DNA of 64,000 bases. It comes from Streptomyces aurantiogriseus. Lineage in GTDB: Bacteria; Actinomycetota; Actinomycetes; Streptomycetales; Streptomycetaceae. A program made the translations under genes and the position numbers. Positions 56,622 to 64,000 of the stretch are shown here, piece after piece. Where the stretch lies: NCBI RefSeq assembly GCF_014649375.1, contig NZ_BMSX01000012.1, forward strand, positions 1 through 64,000, read 5' to 3'. The notes beneath the pieces are model-generated. The model was not told the origin of the DNA and searched no databases. It saw only the letters and a program-made list of their open reading frames with translations. Position 1 is the first letter of the stretch, and each line of letters opens with the position of its first letter.

Positions 56622-57383
56622 ATGTCCACCACTGAGCAGCGGGTCGCAGTAGTCACCGGCGCGGCACGCGGCATCGGCGCCGCCACCGCCGTACGGCTGG
56701 CGGCCGAGGGCCGCGCGGTCGCGGTGATCGACCTCGACGAGGCCGCCTGCAAGGACACCGTCGAGAAGATCACCGCCGCGGGCGGCCGGGCGATCGCGGT
56801 CGGCGCCGACGTCTCCGACGAGGCCCAGGTCGAGGCGGCGATCGCGCGCGTCGTCGAGGAGCTCGGCGCGCCGACGATCCTCGTCAACAACGCGGGCGTG
56901 CTCCGCGACAACCTGCTGTTCAAGATGAGCGTCTCCGACTGGGACACGGTCCTGAACGTGCACCTGCGCGGCTCGTTCCTGATGACCAAGGCCGTCCAGA
57001 AGCACATGGTCGACGCCGGCTTCGGCCGTGTCGTCAACCTCTCCTCGTCCTCCGCGCTGGGCAACCGTGGCCAGGCCAACTACTCCGCCGCCAAGGCCGG
57101 TCTGCAGGGCTTCACCAAGACCCTCGCCATCGAGCTCGGCAAGTTCGGCATCACCGCCAACGCGGTCGCCCCCGGCTTCATCGCCACCGACATGACCGCC
57201 GCGACCGCCGCCCGCGTCGGCATGGGCTTCGAGGAGTTCAAGGCCGCCGCCGCCACCCAGATCCCGGTGGCGCGCGTCGGCGAGCCCGACGACATCGCCA
57301 ACGCGATCGCCTTCTTCACGGGCGAGGCCGCCGGCTTCGTCTCCGGCCAGGTGCTGTACGTCGCCGGCGGACCGCTCGACTAG
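56622..57383 (+). CDS. fabG: 3-oxoacyl-ACP reductase-like SDR
   Basis: 253 residues, classical short-chain dehydrogenase. NAD(P) motif VTGAARGIGAAT, NNAG in VNNAGVLRDN, catalytic Ser (VVNLSSSSALGNRG) and YxxxK (YSAAKAGLQG), and IATDMTA near the C-terminus. The FabG-type VLRDNLLFKMSVSDWDTVL segment supports a 3-oxoacyl reductase. It is 19 nt before a second SDR gene, so the two form an operon. The role may be in fatty acid or polyketide-like reduction rather than essential FabG. Confidence 0.88.
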   Translation: MSTTEQRVAVVTGAARGIGAATAVRLAAEGRAVAVIDLDEAACKDTVEKITAAGGRAIAVGADVSDEAQVEAAIARVVEELGAPTILVNNAGVLRDNLLFKMSVSDWDTVLNVHLRGSFLMTKAVQKHMVDAGFGRVVNLSSSSALGNRGQANYSAAKAGLQGFTKTLAIELGKFGITANAVAPGFIATDMTAATAARVGMGFEEFKAAAATQIPVARVGEPDDIANAIAFFTGEAAGFVSGQVLYVAGGPLD

Positions 57384-57402
57384 GGATCACGAGAACCCCG
57401 AT

Positions 57403-58173
57403 ATGACTGACATGACTGAACTGCCCGCACTCTCCGGCAAGGTCGCCCTCGTCACGGGCGCCAGCCGCGGCATCGGCTACGGCGTCGCCGAGGCGCTCCT
57501 CGCCCGCGGCGACCGGATCTGCATCACCGGCCGGAACGAGGGCGCCCTCAAGGAGGCCGTCGACAAGCTCGGCGCCGACCGCGTCATCGGCGTCGCCGGC
57601 AAGGCCCACGACACCGACCACCAGGCCGCCGCGGTCGAGCGCACCATGGAGGCCTTCGGCCGCGTCGACTACCTGGTCAACAACGCCGGTACGAACCCGG
57701 TGTTCGGACCGATCGCCGACCTCGACCTGGACGTGGCACGCAAGGTCTTCGAGACCAACGTGATCTCCGCGCTCGGTTTCGCCCAGCGCACCTGGCACGC
57801 CTGGCAGAAGGACAACGGCGGCGCGATCGTCAACATCGCCTCCGTCGCCGGCCTGTCGGCCTCGCCCTTCATCGGCGCCTACGGCGTCAGCAAGGCCGCG
57901 ATGATCAACCTGACCCAGCAGCTGGCGCACGAGTTCGCGCCCAGGGTGCGGGTCAACGCGATCGCCCCGGCCGTCGTGAAGACCAAGTTCGCGCAGGCCC
58001 TGTACGAGGGCCGGGAGGCGGAAGCGGCCGCTTCCTACCCGCTGGGCCGGCTCGGCGTGCCCTCCGACATCGGCGGCGCCGCCGCGTTCCTGACCTCGGA
58101 GCAGTCGGACTGGGTCACCGGCCAGACGCTCGTCGTCGACGGCGGCATCTTCCTCAACGCCGGCGTCGGCTGA
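57403..58173 (+). CDS. SDR-family oxidoreductase
   Basis: 256 residues. VTGASRGIGYGVAEALLARG cofactor site, NNAGTNPVFGP, catalytic Ser (VNIASVAGLSASP) and YGVSKAA for Tyr/Lys. The C-terminus DWVTGQTLVVDGG is typical. Probably NADP-dependent; substrate unknown. Second gene of the SDR operon, followed by a strong terminator. Confidence 0.88.
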   Translation: MTDMTELPALSGKVALVTGASRGIGYGVAEALLARGDRICITGRNEGALKEAVDKLGADRVIGVAGKAHDTDHQAAAVERTMEAFGRVDYLVNNAGTNPVFGPIADLDLDVARKVFETNVISALGFAQRTWHAWQKDNGGAIVNIASVAGLSASPFIGAYGVSKAAMINLTQQLAHEFAPRVRVNAIAPAVVKTKFAQALYEGREAEAAASYPLGRLGVPSDIGGAAAFLTSEQSDWVTGQTLVVDGGIFLNAGVG

Positions 58174-58194
58174 CCCGACCCGCGCCGCAAAACG

Positions 58195-58235
58195 GACATG
58201 GGCGCCGCTTCCCCCACGGAAGCGGCGCCCATGTC
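58195..58235. terminator. 18-bp hairpin after the SDR operon
   Basis: 58195-58212 pairs perfectly with 58218-58235 around CCCAC, 22 nt past the SDR stop. Confidence 0.92.
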
Positions 58236-58375
58236 GTCGTGGGGGCACCGCGTAGCGTGATGACAACGTCGTCAGTCGATGTGATCAAGACCGCTGTACG
58301 GACCACGGGTTCACCCGGCGTGGCGCTGCGGTATGGTCTGCCGACCCTTGGTATGGCAGATCGAGGAGCGTGCGC

Positions 58376-59953
58376 GTGTTCAACCGGAACCGATCCTTGC
58401 AGCAACTGGCGGCGATCGTGTCCATATCCCTGGTGGCCGGATGCAGTCTCCTGGGAGAGGAAGGCTCCGACGACGCCGGGCCGATCGTCGTGGGCACCAC
58501 CAGTGCGCCCAGCACGTTGGATCCCGCCGCCTCCTGGGACGGCTCCTGGGAGCTGTTCCGCAACATCTACCAGACCCTCCTCTCCTACCCGACCGGCGCG
58601 ACCGAGCCCCAGCCGGACGCCGCCAAGAGCTGCGAGTTCACCGATACCTCCAACCGCTCGTACCGCTGCGAACTGCGCGAGGGCCTCACCTTCTCCAACG
58701 GCGACAAGCTCGACGCCAATGCCGTGAAGCACTCGATCGACCGGATCAAGGAGATCAACGCGCCCACCGGCCCCGCCGGTCTGCTCGGCAGCCTCGACCG
58801 GGTCCAGGTGCGCGGCGACCGCGAGGTCGTCTTCCAGCTCAACAAGGCCGACGCCACCTTCCCGTTCGTGCTCGCCACCCCGGGCATGTCGATCGTCTCC
58901 CCCGACGACTACCCCGCGAAGTCGCTGCGCAAGGACGGCGGCATCGTCGGCTCCGGTCCGTACCAGCTGGAGGGGTACGACGAGGGCAAGCAGGCCGAAC
59001 TCGTGCGCAACGACCGCTACAAGGGCTTCGCCGAGCGCCGCAACGACGCCGTGACCATCCGCTACTTCCAGGACTCCGGCACGATGGTCAAGGCCCTGCG
59101 CGGCGGGCAGATCGACCTCACCTACCAGGGTCTCGCCGGCGACGACATCGTCGCCCTGGAGGACGAGGACAACCAGGGGCTTCAGCTCATCGAGGGCGAC
59201 AGCAGCAACATCAACTACCTGGTCTTCAACCCCAAGGACCCCATGGCGAACAAGCTCGCCGTCCGCCGGGCCGTCGCCCAGGTCATCGACCGGCCCGCGA
59301 TCGCCCACAAGGTCTACAAGGACACCGTCGACCCGCTGTACTCGATGGTCCCGAAGGGCCTGACCGGCCACACCACCGCCTTCTTCGACGACTTCGGCGA
59401 GCCCGACGCCGACAAGGCCCGCGCGATCCTCGCCGACGCCGACATCACCGAGCCCGTCCCGCTCACCCTCTGGTACACCACCGACCGCTACGGCTCCGAC
59501 ACCGCCCTGGAGTTCAAGGAGATCAAGAGCCAGCTCGAGGCCTCGGGTCTGTTCAAGGTCACCCTGAAGAGCCGCCCCTGGAAGACCTACGTCCTCGGTT
59601 ACCAGAACGGCGAGTACCCGGTGTTCGGCCGCGGCTGGGCCCCCGACTTCCCGGACGCCGACAACTTCATCGCCCCCTTCGTCGGTGAGCAGAACGCGCT
59701 CGGCACGCCCTACCCGCAGAAGGAGATCACCCAGGTGCTGCTGCCCCGCTCCCGTGAGGAGAGCGACCGCGCCAACGTGGTGAAGGAGTTCCAGGAGGCC
59801 CAGCAGATCCTCGTCGAGGAAGCCCGGCTGCTGCCGCTGTGGCAGGGCAAGCAGTACATCGCCGCGAACGAGGACGTCTCGGGCGCCGAGCGCGCGCTGG
59901 ACCCGTCGACGATCATGATGATGTGGGAACTGTCCCGCAAGACCAGCTGGTAG
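58376..59953 (+). CDS. ABC-type peptide/nickel solute-binding lipoprotein (SBP_bac_5)
   Basis: 525 residues. Lipoprotein signal (LAAIVSISLVAGCSLLG), then the family-5 binding fold: GTTSAPSTLDPAASWDGSWE, YRCELREGLTFSNGDKLDAN, GSGPYQLEGYDEGKQAELVR and VRRAVAQVIDRPAIAHKVYK. GAGGAG lies 7 nt before GTG 58376 (GTG 58370 is closer than usual). No permease or ATPase genes adjoin, so it is an orphan that must share membrane components elsewhere. Ligand probably an oligopeptide. Confidence 0.9.
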   Translation: MFNRNRSLQQLAAIVSISLVAGCSLLGEEGSDDAGPIVVGTTSAPSTLDPAASWDGSWELFRNIYQTLLSYPTGATEPQPDAAKSCEFTDTSNRSYRCELREGLTFSNGDKLDANAVKHSIDRIKEINAPTGPAGLLGSLDRVQVRGDREVVFQLNKADATFPFVLATPGMSIVSPDDYPAKSLRKDGGIVGSGPYQLEGYDEGKQAELVRNDRYKGFAERRNDAVTIRYFQDSGTMVKALRGGQIDLTYQGLAGDDIVALEDEDNQGLQLIEGDSSNINYLVFNPKDPMANKLAVRRAVAQVIDRPAIAHKVYKDTVDPLYSMVPKGLTGHTTAFFDDFGEPDADKARAILADADITEPVPLTLWYTTDRYGSDTALEFKEIKSQLEASGLFKVTLKSRPWKTYVLGYQNGEYPVFGRGWAPDFPDADNFIAPFVGEQNALGTPYPQKEITQVLLPRSREESDRANVVKEFQEAQQILVEEARLLPLWQGKQYIAANEDVSGAERALDPSTIMMMWELSRKTSW

Positions 59954-60033
59954 GGCGGACCGCGGGGCCGAGTGTCAGTGGTCACCTGTAGGTTCTGTGG
60001 CCTGGAAGTGACCGCACAACGGAGGACGTTGAC

Positions 60034-60717
60034 GTGACCGACACCGCCATGCTGCCCGAGTCCTGGCGCGGGGTCCTGGGCGACGAACTGCAGCAGCCCT
60101 ACTTCAAGGAGCTGACGGAGTTCGTCGAGGAGGAGCGAGCGAGGGGTCCCGTCTACCCTCCGCGGGAGGAGGTCTTCGCCGCGCTCGACGCCACCCCGTA
60201 CGAGCGGGTGAAGGTGCTGATCCTCGGCCAGGACCCCTACCACGGCGAGGGCCAGGGTCACGGTCTGTGCTTCTCGGTGCGGCCCGGCGTGAAGATCCCG
60301 CCGTCGCTGCGCAACATCTACAAGGAGATGCACGAAGAGCTGGGCACACCCGTCCCGGACAACGGCTACCTCATGCCGTGGGCCCAGCAGGGCGTGCTGC
60401 TGCTCAACGCGGTCCTCACCGTCCGCTCCGGCGAGGCGAACTCGCACAAGGGCAAGGGCTGGGAGAAGTTCACGGACGCGGTCATCCGCGCCGTGGCCGA
60501 CCGGCCCGACCCGGCCGTCTTCGTCCTGTGGGGCAACTACGCGCAGAAGAAGCTGCCCCTGATCGACGAGAGCCGGCACGTGGTGGTCAAGGGCGCGCAC
60601 CCCTCCCCGCTGTCCGCGAAGAAGTTCTTCGGCTCCCGCCCGTTCACGCAGATCAACGAGGCGGTGGCCCAGCAGGGCCACGAGCCGATCGACTGGACGA
60701 TCCCGAACCTGGGCTGA
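60034..60717 (+). CDS. ung: Uracil-DNA glycosylase, family 1
   Basis: 227 residues, standard length. The water-activating loop GQDPYHGEGQGHGLCFSV, the uracil-specificity Asn in LLLNAVLTV and the Leu-intercalation loop GAHPSPLSAKKFFGSRPF are all intact. It removes uracil from DNA to start base-excision repair. Single gene with its own terminator downstream. Confidence 0.96.
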   Translation: MTDTAMLPESWRGVLGDELQQPYFKELTEFVEEERARGPVYPPREEVFAALDATPYERVKVLILGQDPYHGEGQGHGLCFSVRPGVKIPPSLRNIYKEMHEELGTPVPDNGYLMPWAQQGVLLLNAVLTVRSGEANSHKGKGWEKFTDAVIRAVADRPDPAVFVLWGNYAQKKLPLIDESRHVVVKGAHPSPLSAKKFFGSRPFTQINEAVAQQGHEPIDWTIPNLG

Positions 60718-60726
60718 AAACGACCG

Positions 60727-60756
60727 CCGGGCCGGTCCCTCCTCGGACCGGCCCGG
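60727..60756. terminator. Terminator of ung
   Basis: CCGGGCCGGTCC (60727-60738) pairs with GGACCGGCCCGG (60745-60756), 10 nt past the ung stop. Confidence 0.88.
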
Positions 60757-60823
60757 TGCTGCCTGACCGGGATTGCCGCCGCCTGCGGCTAGCGTCGTCG
60801 CAACGACGCAAGGAGGGCATGCG

Positions 60824-61297
60824 GTGGCGGAGCAACGACAGGGGCAGGCGACGCCGGACGCCGTGCTGACACGTATCGGACAGGTCGTGATGCTGCACCA
60901 CGGGGGAGACCGCGAGGAGGCCCGGCGCCGCCTCCTCGACCTGTGGACGGAGCTCGGCGAGGACGGCGACCCCCTGCACCGCTGCACCCTGGCCCACTAC
61001 CTGGCCGACACCCAGGACGACCCCTTCGACGAACTGGCCTGGGACCTCCGGGCCCTCACGGCGGCGGAGGAACACGAAGGCTCCCTCGAGGTGCGGGCGC
61101 TGTACCCCTCGCTGCACCTCAACCTGGCGGCCGACTACGAGAAGCTGGGCCGCTCCGAGGCCGCCCGCACCCATGTCCGCCGGGCACGACGAGCCGCCGG
61201 CGCGCTGCGCGACGACAGCTACGGGGACGGGGTACGGGCGGCGATCAGCAGGATGGAGCTGCGGCTGGGGGAGGGGGCTTCCGGCGGGCCGGCGTAG
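60824..61297 (+). CDS. Small helical (TPR-like) hypothetical protein
   Basis: 157 residues, almost entirely helical. Segments such as REEARRRLLDLWTELGEDGD, HRCTLAHYLADTQDDPFDEL and YPSLHLNLAADYEKLGRSEA then ARTHVRRARRAAG resemble tetratricopeptide units. Such small proteins are conserved in Streptomyces without assigned function. GTG 60824 is preferred because GGAGG lies 7 nt upstream; the frame extends to 60773. Confidence 0.8.
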   Translation: MAEQRQGQATPDAVLTRIGQVVMLHHGGDREEARRRLLDLWTELGEDGDPLHRCTLAHYLADTQDDPFDELAWDLRALTAAEEHEGSLEVRALYPSLHLNLAADYEKLGRSEAARTHVRRARRAAGALRDDSYGDGVRAAISRMELRLGEGASGGPA

Positions 61298-61338
61298 GGC
61301 CGGTCCGGCGGATCCTGCCGCAGACGCCCGACAGGCCC

Positions 61339-61833
61339 TTAACGCCCGTACGTCCTCTCGCAGATCACCGCCTCCGGGCTGTCCGCCCGCCAGCCTCCGT
61401 ACTTCCTGCCGAGGGCGCACACATCGGTGCTCCCCCGCACCCCTTTCTCCGCGTCCTTGTCCACGTCGGGGATCTCGACCCGCGGCTGCGCGGGGCGCCG
61501 AGGCTCCGGACGATCCGGCCGGGGCTGCGGACGCGGCTGCGGGTGGGAACGGGGCGACGGCTGCCGCACCGGTGCCGCCGGGGCGGCCCGCCGCCGCTCA
61601 GGGGGTGGCGACGACTCCGGCCCGCGATCCGGACCGACCATCTCCAGCGCCTCCTGGGCCGGGGCCTGCACGACCTGCGTCTCGGCCTCCCTGTCCGGCC
61701 GGGGCGCGGACGGCCGGGAGGACGCCGTCGGGGGCCCCGGCACGGGCGAGTGCTGGACGGTCACGCAGCCGCCCAGGGCCGAGACCGCCACGGTCAGCAG
61801 AAGCGCTGCGGTAGTCGTCGTCGTTCGATGCAC
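61339..61833 (-). CDS. Proline-rich lipoprotein of unknown function
   Basis: About 164 residues. The N-terminus (HRTTTTTAALLLTVAVSALG then GCV) is a lipoprotein signal. A Pro/Arg/Gln-rich spacer (about 30-115, with PQPRPQPRPD repeats) leads to a short conserved end: STDVCALGRKYGGWRADSPE then AVICERTYGR with two Cys that could pair. The end resembles small cell-wall-associated modules of Streptomyces; no activity known. GTG 61863 is an alternative start. Confidence 0.75.
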   Translation of the reverse strand: MHRTTTTTAALLLTVAVSALGGCVTVQHSPVPGPPTASSRPSAPRPDREAETQVVQAPAQEALEMVGPDRGPESSPPPERRRAAPAAPVRQPSPRSHPQPRPQPRPDRPEPRRPAQPRVEIPDVDKDAEKGVRGSTDVCALGRKYGGWRADSPEAVICERTYGR

Positions 61834-61950
61834 CCGCGCCACTCTGCTGGGTCCCGCTCCCACAGGCAGGGCGGACCGGCGCAGGATGCCCCAACCGGGT
61901 GATCCACCACCCCTTGCGAGGGGCGTCCGCCCGCTCGGGCTGACGGCACG

Positions 61951-62463
61951 TCAGTCGCCGGTGACGCCGTCGATGCGCTCACGGATCAGATCGGCGTGGC
62001 CGTTGTGGCGGGCGTACTCCTCGATCATGTGGGTGTAGATCCAGCGCAGGCTGAACGCATTCCCGGAGAACCGGCTCCTGCCCCGGGAGATGTCGTCCAG
62101 ATCGAAGTCGGCCGCGTGGCGCCGGGCGATGTCGATCTCGGCCTGCCAGGTGGCGTACGCCTCCTTCCAGCTGTCCTGCTCGGTGAGGTGGAACTCGCCG
62201 TCTCGGTCCTCGTCGCTGTAGTAGATCGGGCCGGGGTCGTCGTCCATGAGGACCTTGCGGAACCAGCCTCGTTCCACCTCCGCCATGTGCCGCACCAGCC
62301 CCATCAGGGACAGCTCGGACGGCGGCACCGAGGCGGTGCGGAGCTGGTCGTCGGTGAGGCCCTCGCACTTCCACGCCAGGGTCTGCCGGTGGTAGTCCAG
62401 CCAGCCCTCCAGCATGGCGCGTTCGCCGGCGGTCGGGGCGGGTTCACTGCGCTGAGTCGTCAT
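61951..62463 (-). CDS. DinB/DUF664 family protein
   Basis: 170 residues, four-helix DinB fold: LEGWLDYHRQTLAWKCEGLT, MGLVRHMAEVERGWFRKVLM and WIYTHMIEEYARHNGHADLI. The three metal-binding His (WLDYHR, LVRHMAEVE, EYARHNGH) are in place. Actinobacterial members are predicted metal-dependent thiol transferases using mycothiol; substrate unknown. Its start overlaps the TetR gene end by about 20 nt on the same strand, so the two are coupled. Confidence 0.88.
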   Translation of the reverse strand: MTTQRSEPAPTAGERAMLEGWLDYHRQTLAWKCEGLTDDQLRTASVPPSELSLMGLVRHMAEVERGWFRKVLMDDDPGPIYYSDEDRDGEFHLTEQDSWKEAYATWQAEIDIARRHAADFDLDDISRGRSRFSGNAFSLRWIYTHMIEEYARHNGHADLIRERIDGVTGD

Positions 62464-63100
62464 GGACACATCGTGTCCCGGGCGTGCGCGGTCCCACCAC
62501 GGGTTTTCCTGCCCCGAGCATCCCGGCGAGCAGTTCCCGCAGCCCGGCGCGCACCTCGTCCGGGCTCGGCGTCTCCGCGTGGAACGAACCGGCCACGCAG
62601 CTGAACATCAGCCCGTCCGCCCAGGCCACCAGCGACAGCACATGCCGGGCCGGGTCCGTCGAGCCCATCGCCGTGACGAGAGCGGTGAGCTGCTCCCGGA
62701 AGCGGGCTCCGGCCGCGTCGAAGTGGGCCCGCAGCTCGGGCCGGCGCGTGGCCTCCAGGGCCAGTTCGTAGCGGGCGAGCGTCAGCTCGCGATGGCGGGT
62801 CAGGGCGCGGTGTGTCGCCAGGGCGAGAGCGTCCACCACGGCGGGAGAACCGGCCTGCGGATCCGGCATCTCGTGCAGAGCCAGCACCCGGGCCTCACGG
62901 TCGGCGAGGCGGCGCACCGCCAGCTCCAGGAGCGCCTGCCGGGTGCGCGCGAGGTTCGAGGTGGAGCCCTGGGGGAGCCCGGCCGCCTCGTCGACGGCCC
63001 GGTGCGTGAGCCCGCGCATACCGCGCTCGGCGAGCAGGGCGAGAGCGGTGTCGGCGACGAGGTCGGCGCGCGAGGCGCTTGGAGCGGTAGGTACGGACAT
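62444..63100 (-). CDS. TetR-family regulator
   Basis: 218 residues. N-terminal HTH ADLVADTALALLAERGMRGL then THRAVDEAAGLPQGSTSNLA, with a ligand-binding helical domain (about 80-200, AWADGLMFSCVAGSFH). It is divergent from a FAD-dependent monooxygenase with two TetR-like dyads between them, so it probably represses that gene and its own operon with DinB. The inducer may be the monooxygenase substrate. Confidence 0.88.
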   Translation of the reverse strand: MSVPTAPSASRADLVADTALALLAERGMRGLTHRAVDEAAGLPQGSTSNLARTRQALLELAVRRLADREARVLALHEMPDPQAGSPAVVDALALATHRALTRHRELTLARYELALEATRRPELRAHFDAAGARFREQLTALVTAMGSTDPARHVLSLVAWADGLMFSCVAGSFHAETPSPDEVRAGLRELLAGMLGAGKPVVGPRTPGTRCVHDDSAQ

Positions 63101-63120
63101 GGTGGTCAACCTACCCGTCG

Positions 63121-63169
63121 CACTACGTCTGTAGTACGGTCGACGAATCGGCTCACTACAGATGTAGTG
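63121..63169. promoter_or_regulatory. Two TetR-type operators
   Basis: CACTACGTCTGTAGTA (63121-63136) and CACTACAGATGTAGTG (63154-63169) share the dyad CACTAC-4-GTAGTG; the second is perfect. They are 33 nt apart, three helical turns, between the divergent tetR and monooxygenase genes. Confidence 0.8.
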
Positions 63170-63195
63170 GGAGCGCTCGGAGGCCAGGAGGAGCC

Positions 63196-64000
63196 ATGGC
63201 ACAGTCGAGACACGCGGTCGTCATCGGTGGCGGGATCGGGGGCCTGACCGCGGCGGCGGCCCTGCATCAGTCCGGGTGGCAGGTCACCGTCCTGGAGCGG
63301 GCCCGTTCCCTGGAACCGGTCGGTGCGGCCATCTCCCTGGCCCCCAACGCCCTGCGCGCACTGGACGTCATCGGGCTCGGCGACGAGATCCGCGACCTGG
63401 CCGCATGGCAGGGTGACGGAGGCCTGCGCACCCCCGGCGGGCGCTGGCTCTCGCGCGCACGTGCCGCCGCCGCGGCCGAGCGCTTCGGCGGTCCGCTCGT
63501 CCTGCTGCACCGGGCCACCCTCATCGACAGCCTGGCCGCCCAGCTCCCTCCGGGTGCCGTCCGCACGGCCGCCGCCGCGACCCTGGCCGATCCCGGCGAC
63601 GCCCGGCGGCCGGCCCGGGTACGGACGCCCGACGGCGAGCTGGAGGCCGACCTGGTCGTGGCCGCCGACGGCATCCACTCCGCCGTACGACGGACGCTGT
63701 TCCCGGGCCACCCCGGCGCCGTCTACTCCGGCTTCACCACCTGGCGGGTGGTGATCCCGGTCCCCGGCGTGGAGTTCGCCTCGCACGAGACCTGGGGGAG
63801 GGGCCGCATCTGGGGCACCCACCCCCTGAAGGACGGCCGGGTCTACGCCTACGCCGCCGCCATGACCCCCGCCGGGGAACGCGCGCCCGACGACGAGAAG
63901 GCCGAACTCCTGCGCCGCTTCGGCGACTGGCACGACCCGATCCCCGCCGTCCTCGCCGCCGCCCGCCCCGAGGACGTCCTGCGGCACGACGTCCACCACC
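63196..64000 (+). CDS. FAD-dependent monooxygenase (partial, runs off window)
   Basis: 268 codons visible. Class A flavoprotein hydroxylase: GxGxxG FAD motif in AVVIGGGIGGLTAAAALHQS, ERA/E residue in VTVLERARSLEPVGAAISLA and the DG motif in LVVAADGIHSAVRRTLFPGH. Family members hydroxylate aromatics, inactivate rifampicin or tetracycline, or act in polyketide tailoring. AGGAGG precedes the ATG. Control by the divergent TetR is likely. The C-terminal third lies beyond the window. Confidence 0.9.
   Translation, partial: MAQSRHAVVIGGGIGGLTAAAALHQSGWQVTVLERARSLEPVGAAISLAPNALRALDVIGLGDEIRDLAAWQGDGGLRTPGGRWLSRARAAAAAERFGGPLVLLHRATLIDSLAAQLPPGAVRTAAAATLADPGDARRPARVRTPDGELEADLVVAADGIHSAVRRTLFPGHPGAVYSGFTTWRVVIPVPGVEFASHETWGRGRIWGTHPLKDGRVYAYAAAMTPAGERAPDDEKAELLRRFGDWHDPIPAVLAAARPEDVLRHDVHH

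Overview
The window is high-GC actinobacterial DNA, almost certainly from a Streptomyces chromosome. Evidence is the third-position GC bias, GTG and TTG starts, many apparently leaderless genes, and Streptomyces-typical families (PadR, MocR, HipA-like kinase with DUF3037, GAF-SpoIIE phosphatases, DUF6153-like proteins). No organism was supplied, so the genus is inferred.

Layout. (1) 1-9779 looks like core chromosome: PadR and SRPBCC genes, a Clp-N protein, two EamA/DMT exporters, two flavin/F420-type oxidase-fold proteins, a MocR regulator with a very readable promoter/operator, a LysR regulator, an isochorismatase-fold protein and a Rieske lipoprotein. (2) About 10042-55338 reads as a ~45 kb accessory block. 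Partial copies of the 5' end of one HipA-like kinase gene flank it: a 70-nt stub at 9977-10046 and the intact gene at 55290-56045. The C-terminal fragment of a tyrosine recombinase and a broken IS256-type transposase lie just inside the right end. (3) 55290-64000 is core again: HipA-like/DUF3037 pair, two SDR genes, an orphan peptide-type solute-binding lipoprotein, ung, a small helical protein, DinB and a TetR/FAD-monooxygenase pair cut by the window end.

Inside the block, 11.6-22.4 kb is a half-decayed hypoxia/dormancy-type locus. It holds intact zinc alcohol dehydrogenases, an XRE-PPOX fusion, a tandem universal stress protein (USP), a GAF-SpoIIE phosphatase and a SulP transporter. Beside them are dead pieces of an Rv1733c-like protein, a GH97 glycosidase, two USPs, pyruvate phosphate dikinase and GAPDH.

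22.5-46.8 kb is a copper/metal envelope-stress region. It contains DUF4396, a MFS pair with TetR, a Tat multicopper oxidase with a Met-rich insert, DUF305, an F510_1955-like lipoprotein, DUF2218, BlaI-M56, CopZ-CopA, DUF5134 and five small membrane-anchored DUF6153-like paralogues. At least five CsoR-like G/C palindromes and a set of tandem CTACTAA-type heptamers (proposed BlaI sites) tie these genes into two regulons. No csoR gene is visible in the window.

46.9-54 kb holds a cysteine-synthase-like enzyme translationally coupled to an MFS exporter, nickel-transporter debris, an orphan nuoA with a frameshifted NuoB-like partner, a NarL-type two-component system and a histidine-phosphatase-fold protein lacking its catalytic histidines. 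No tRNA, rRNA or CRISPR array was recognised.
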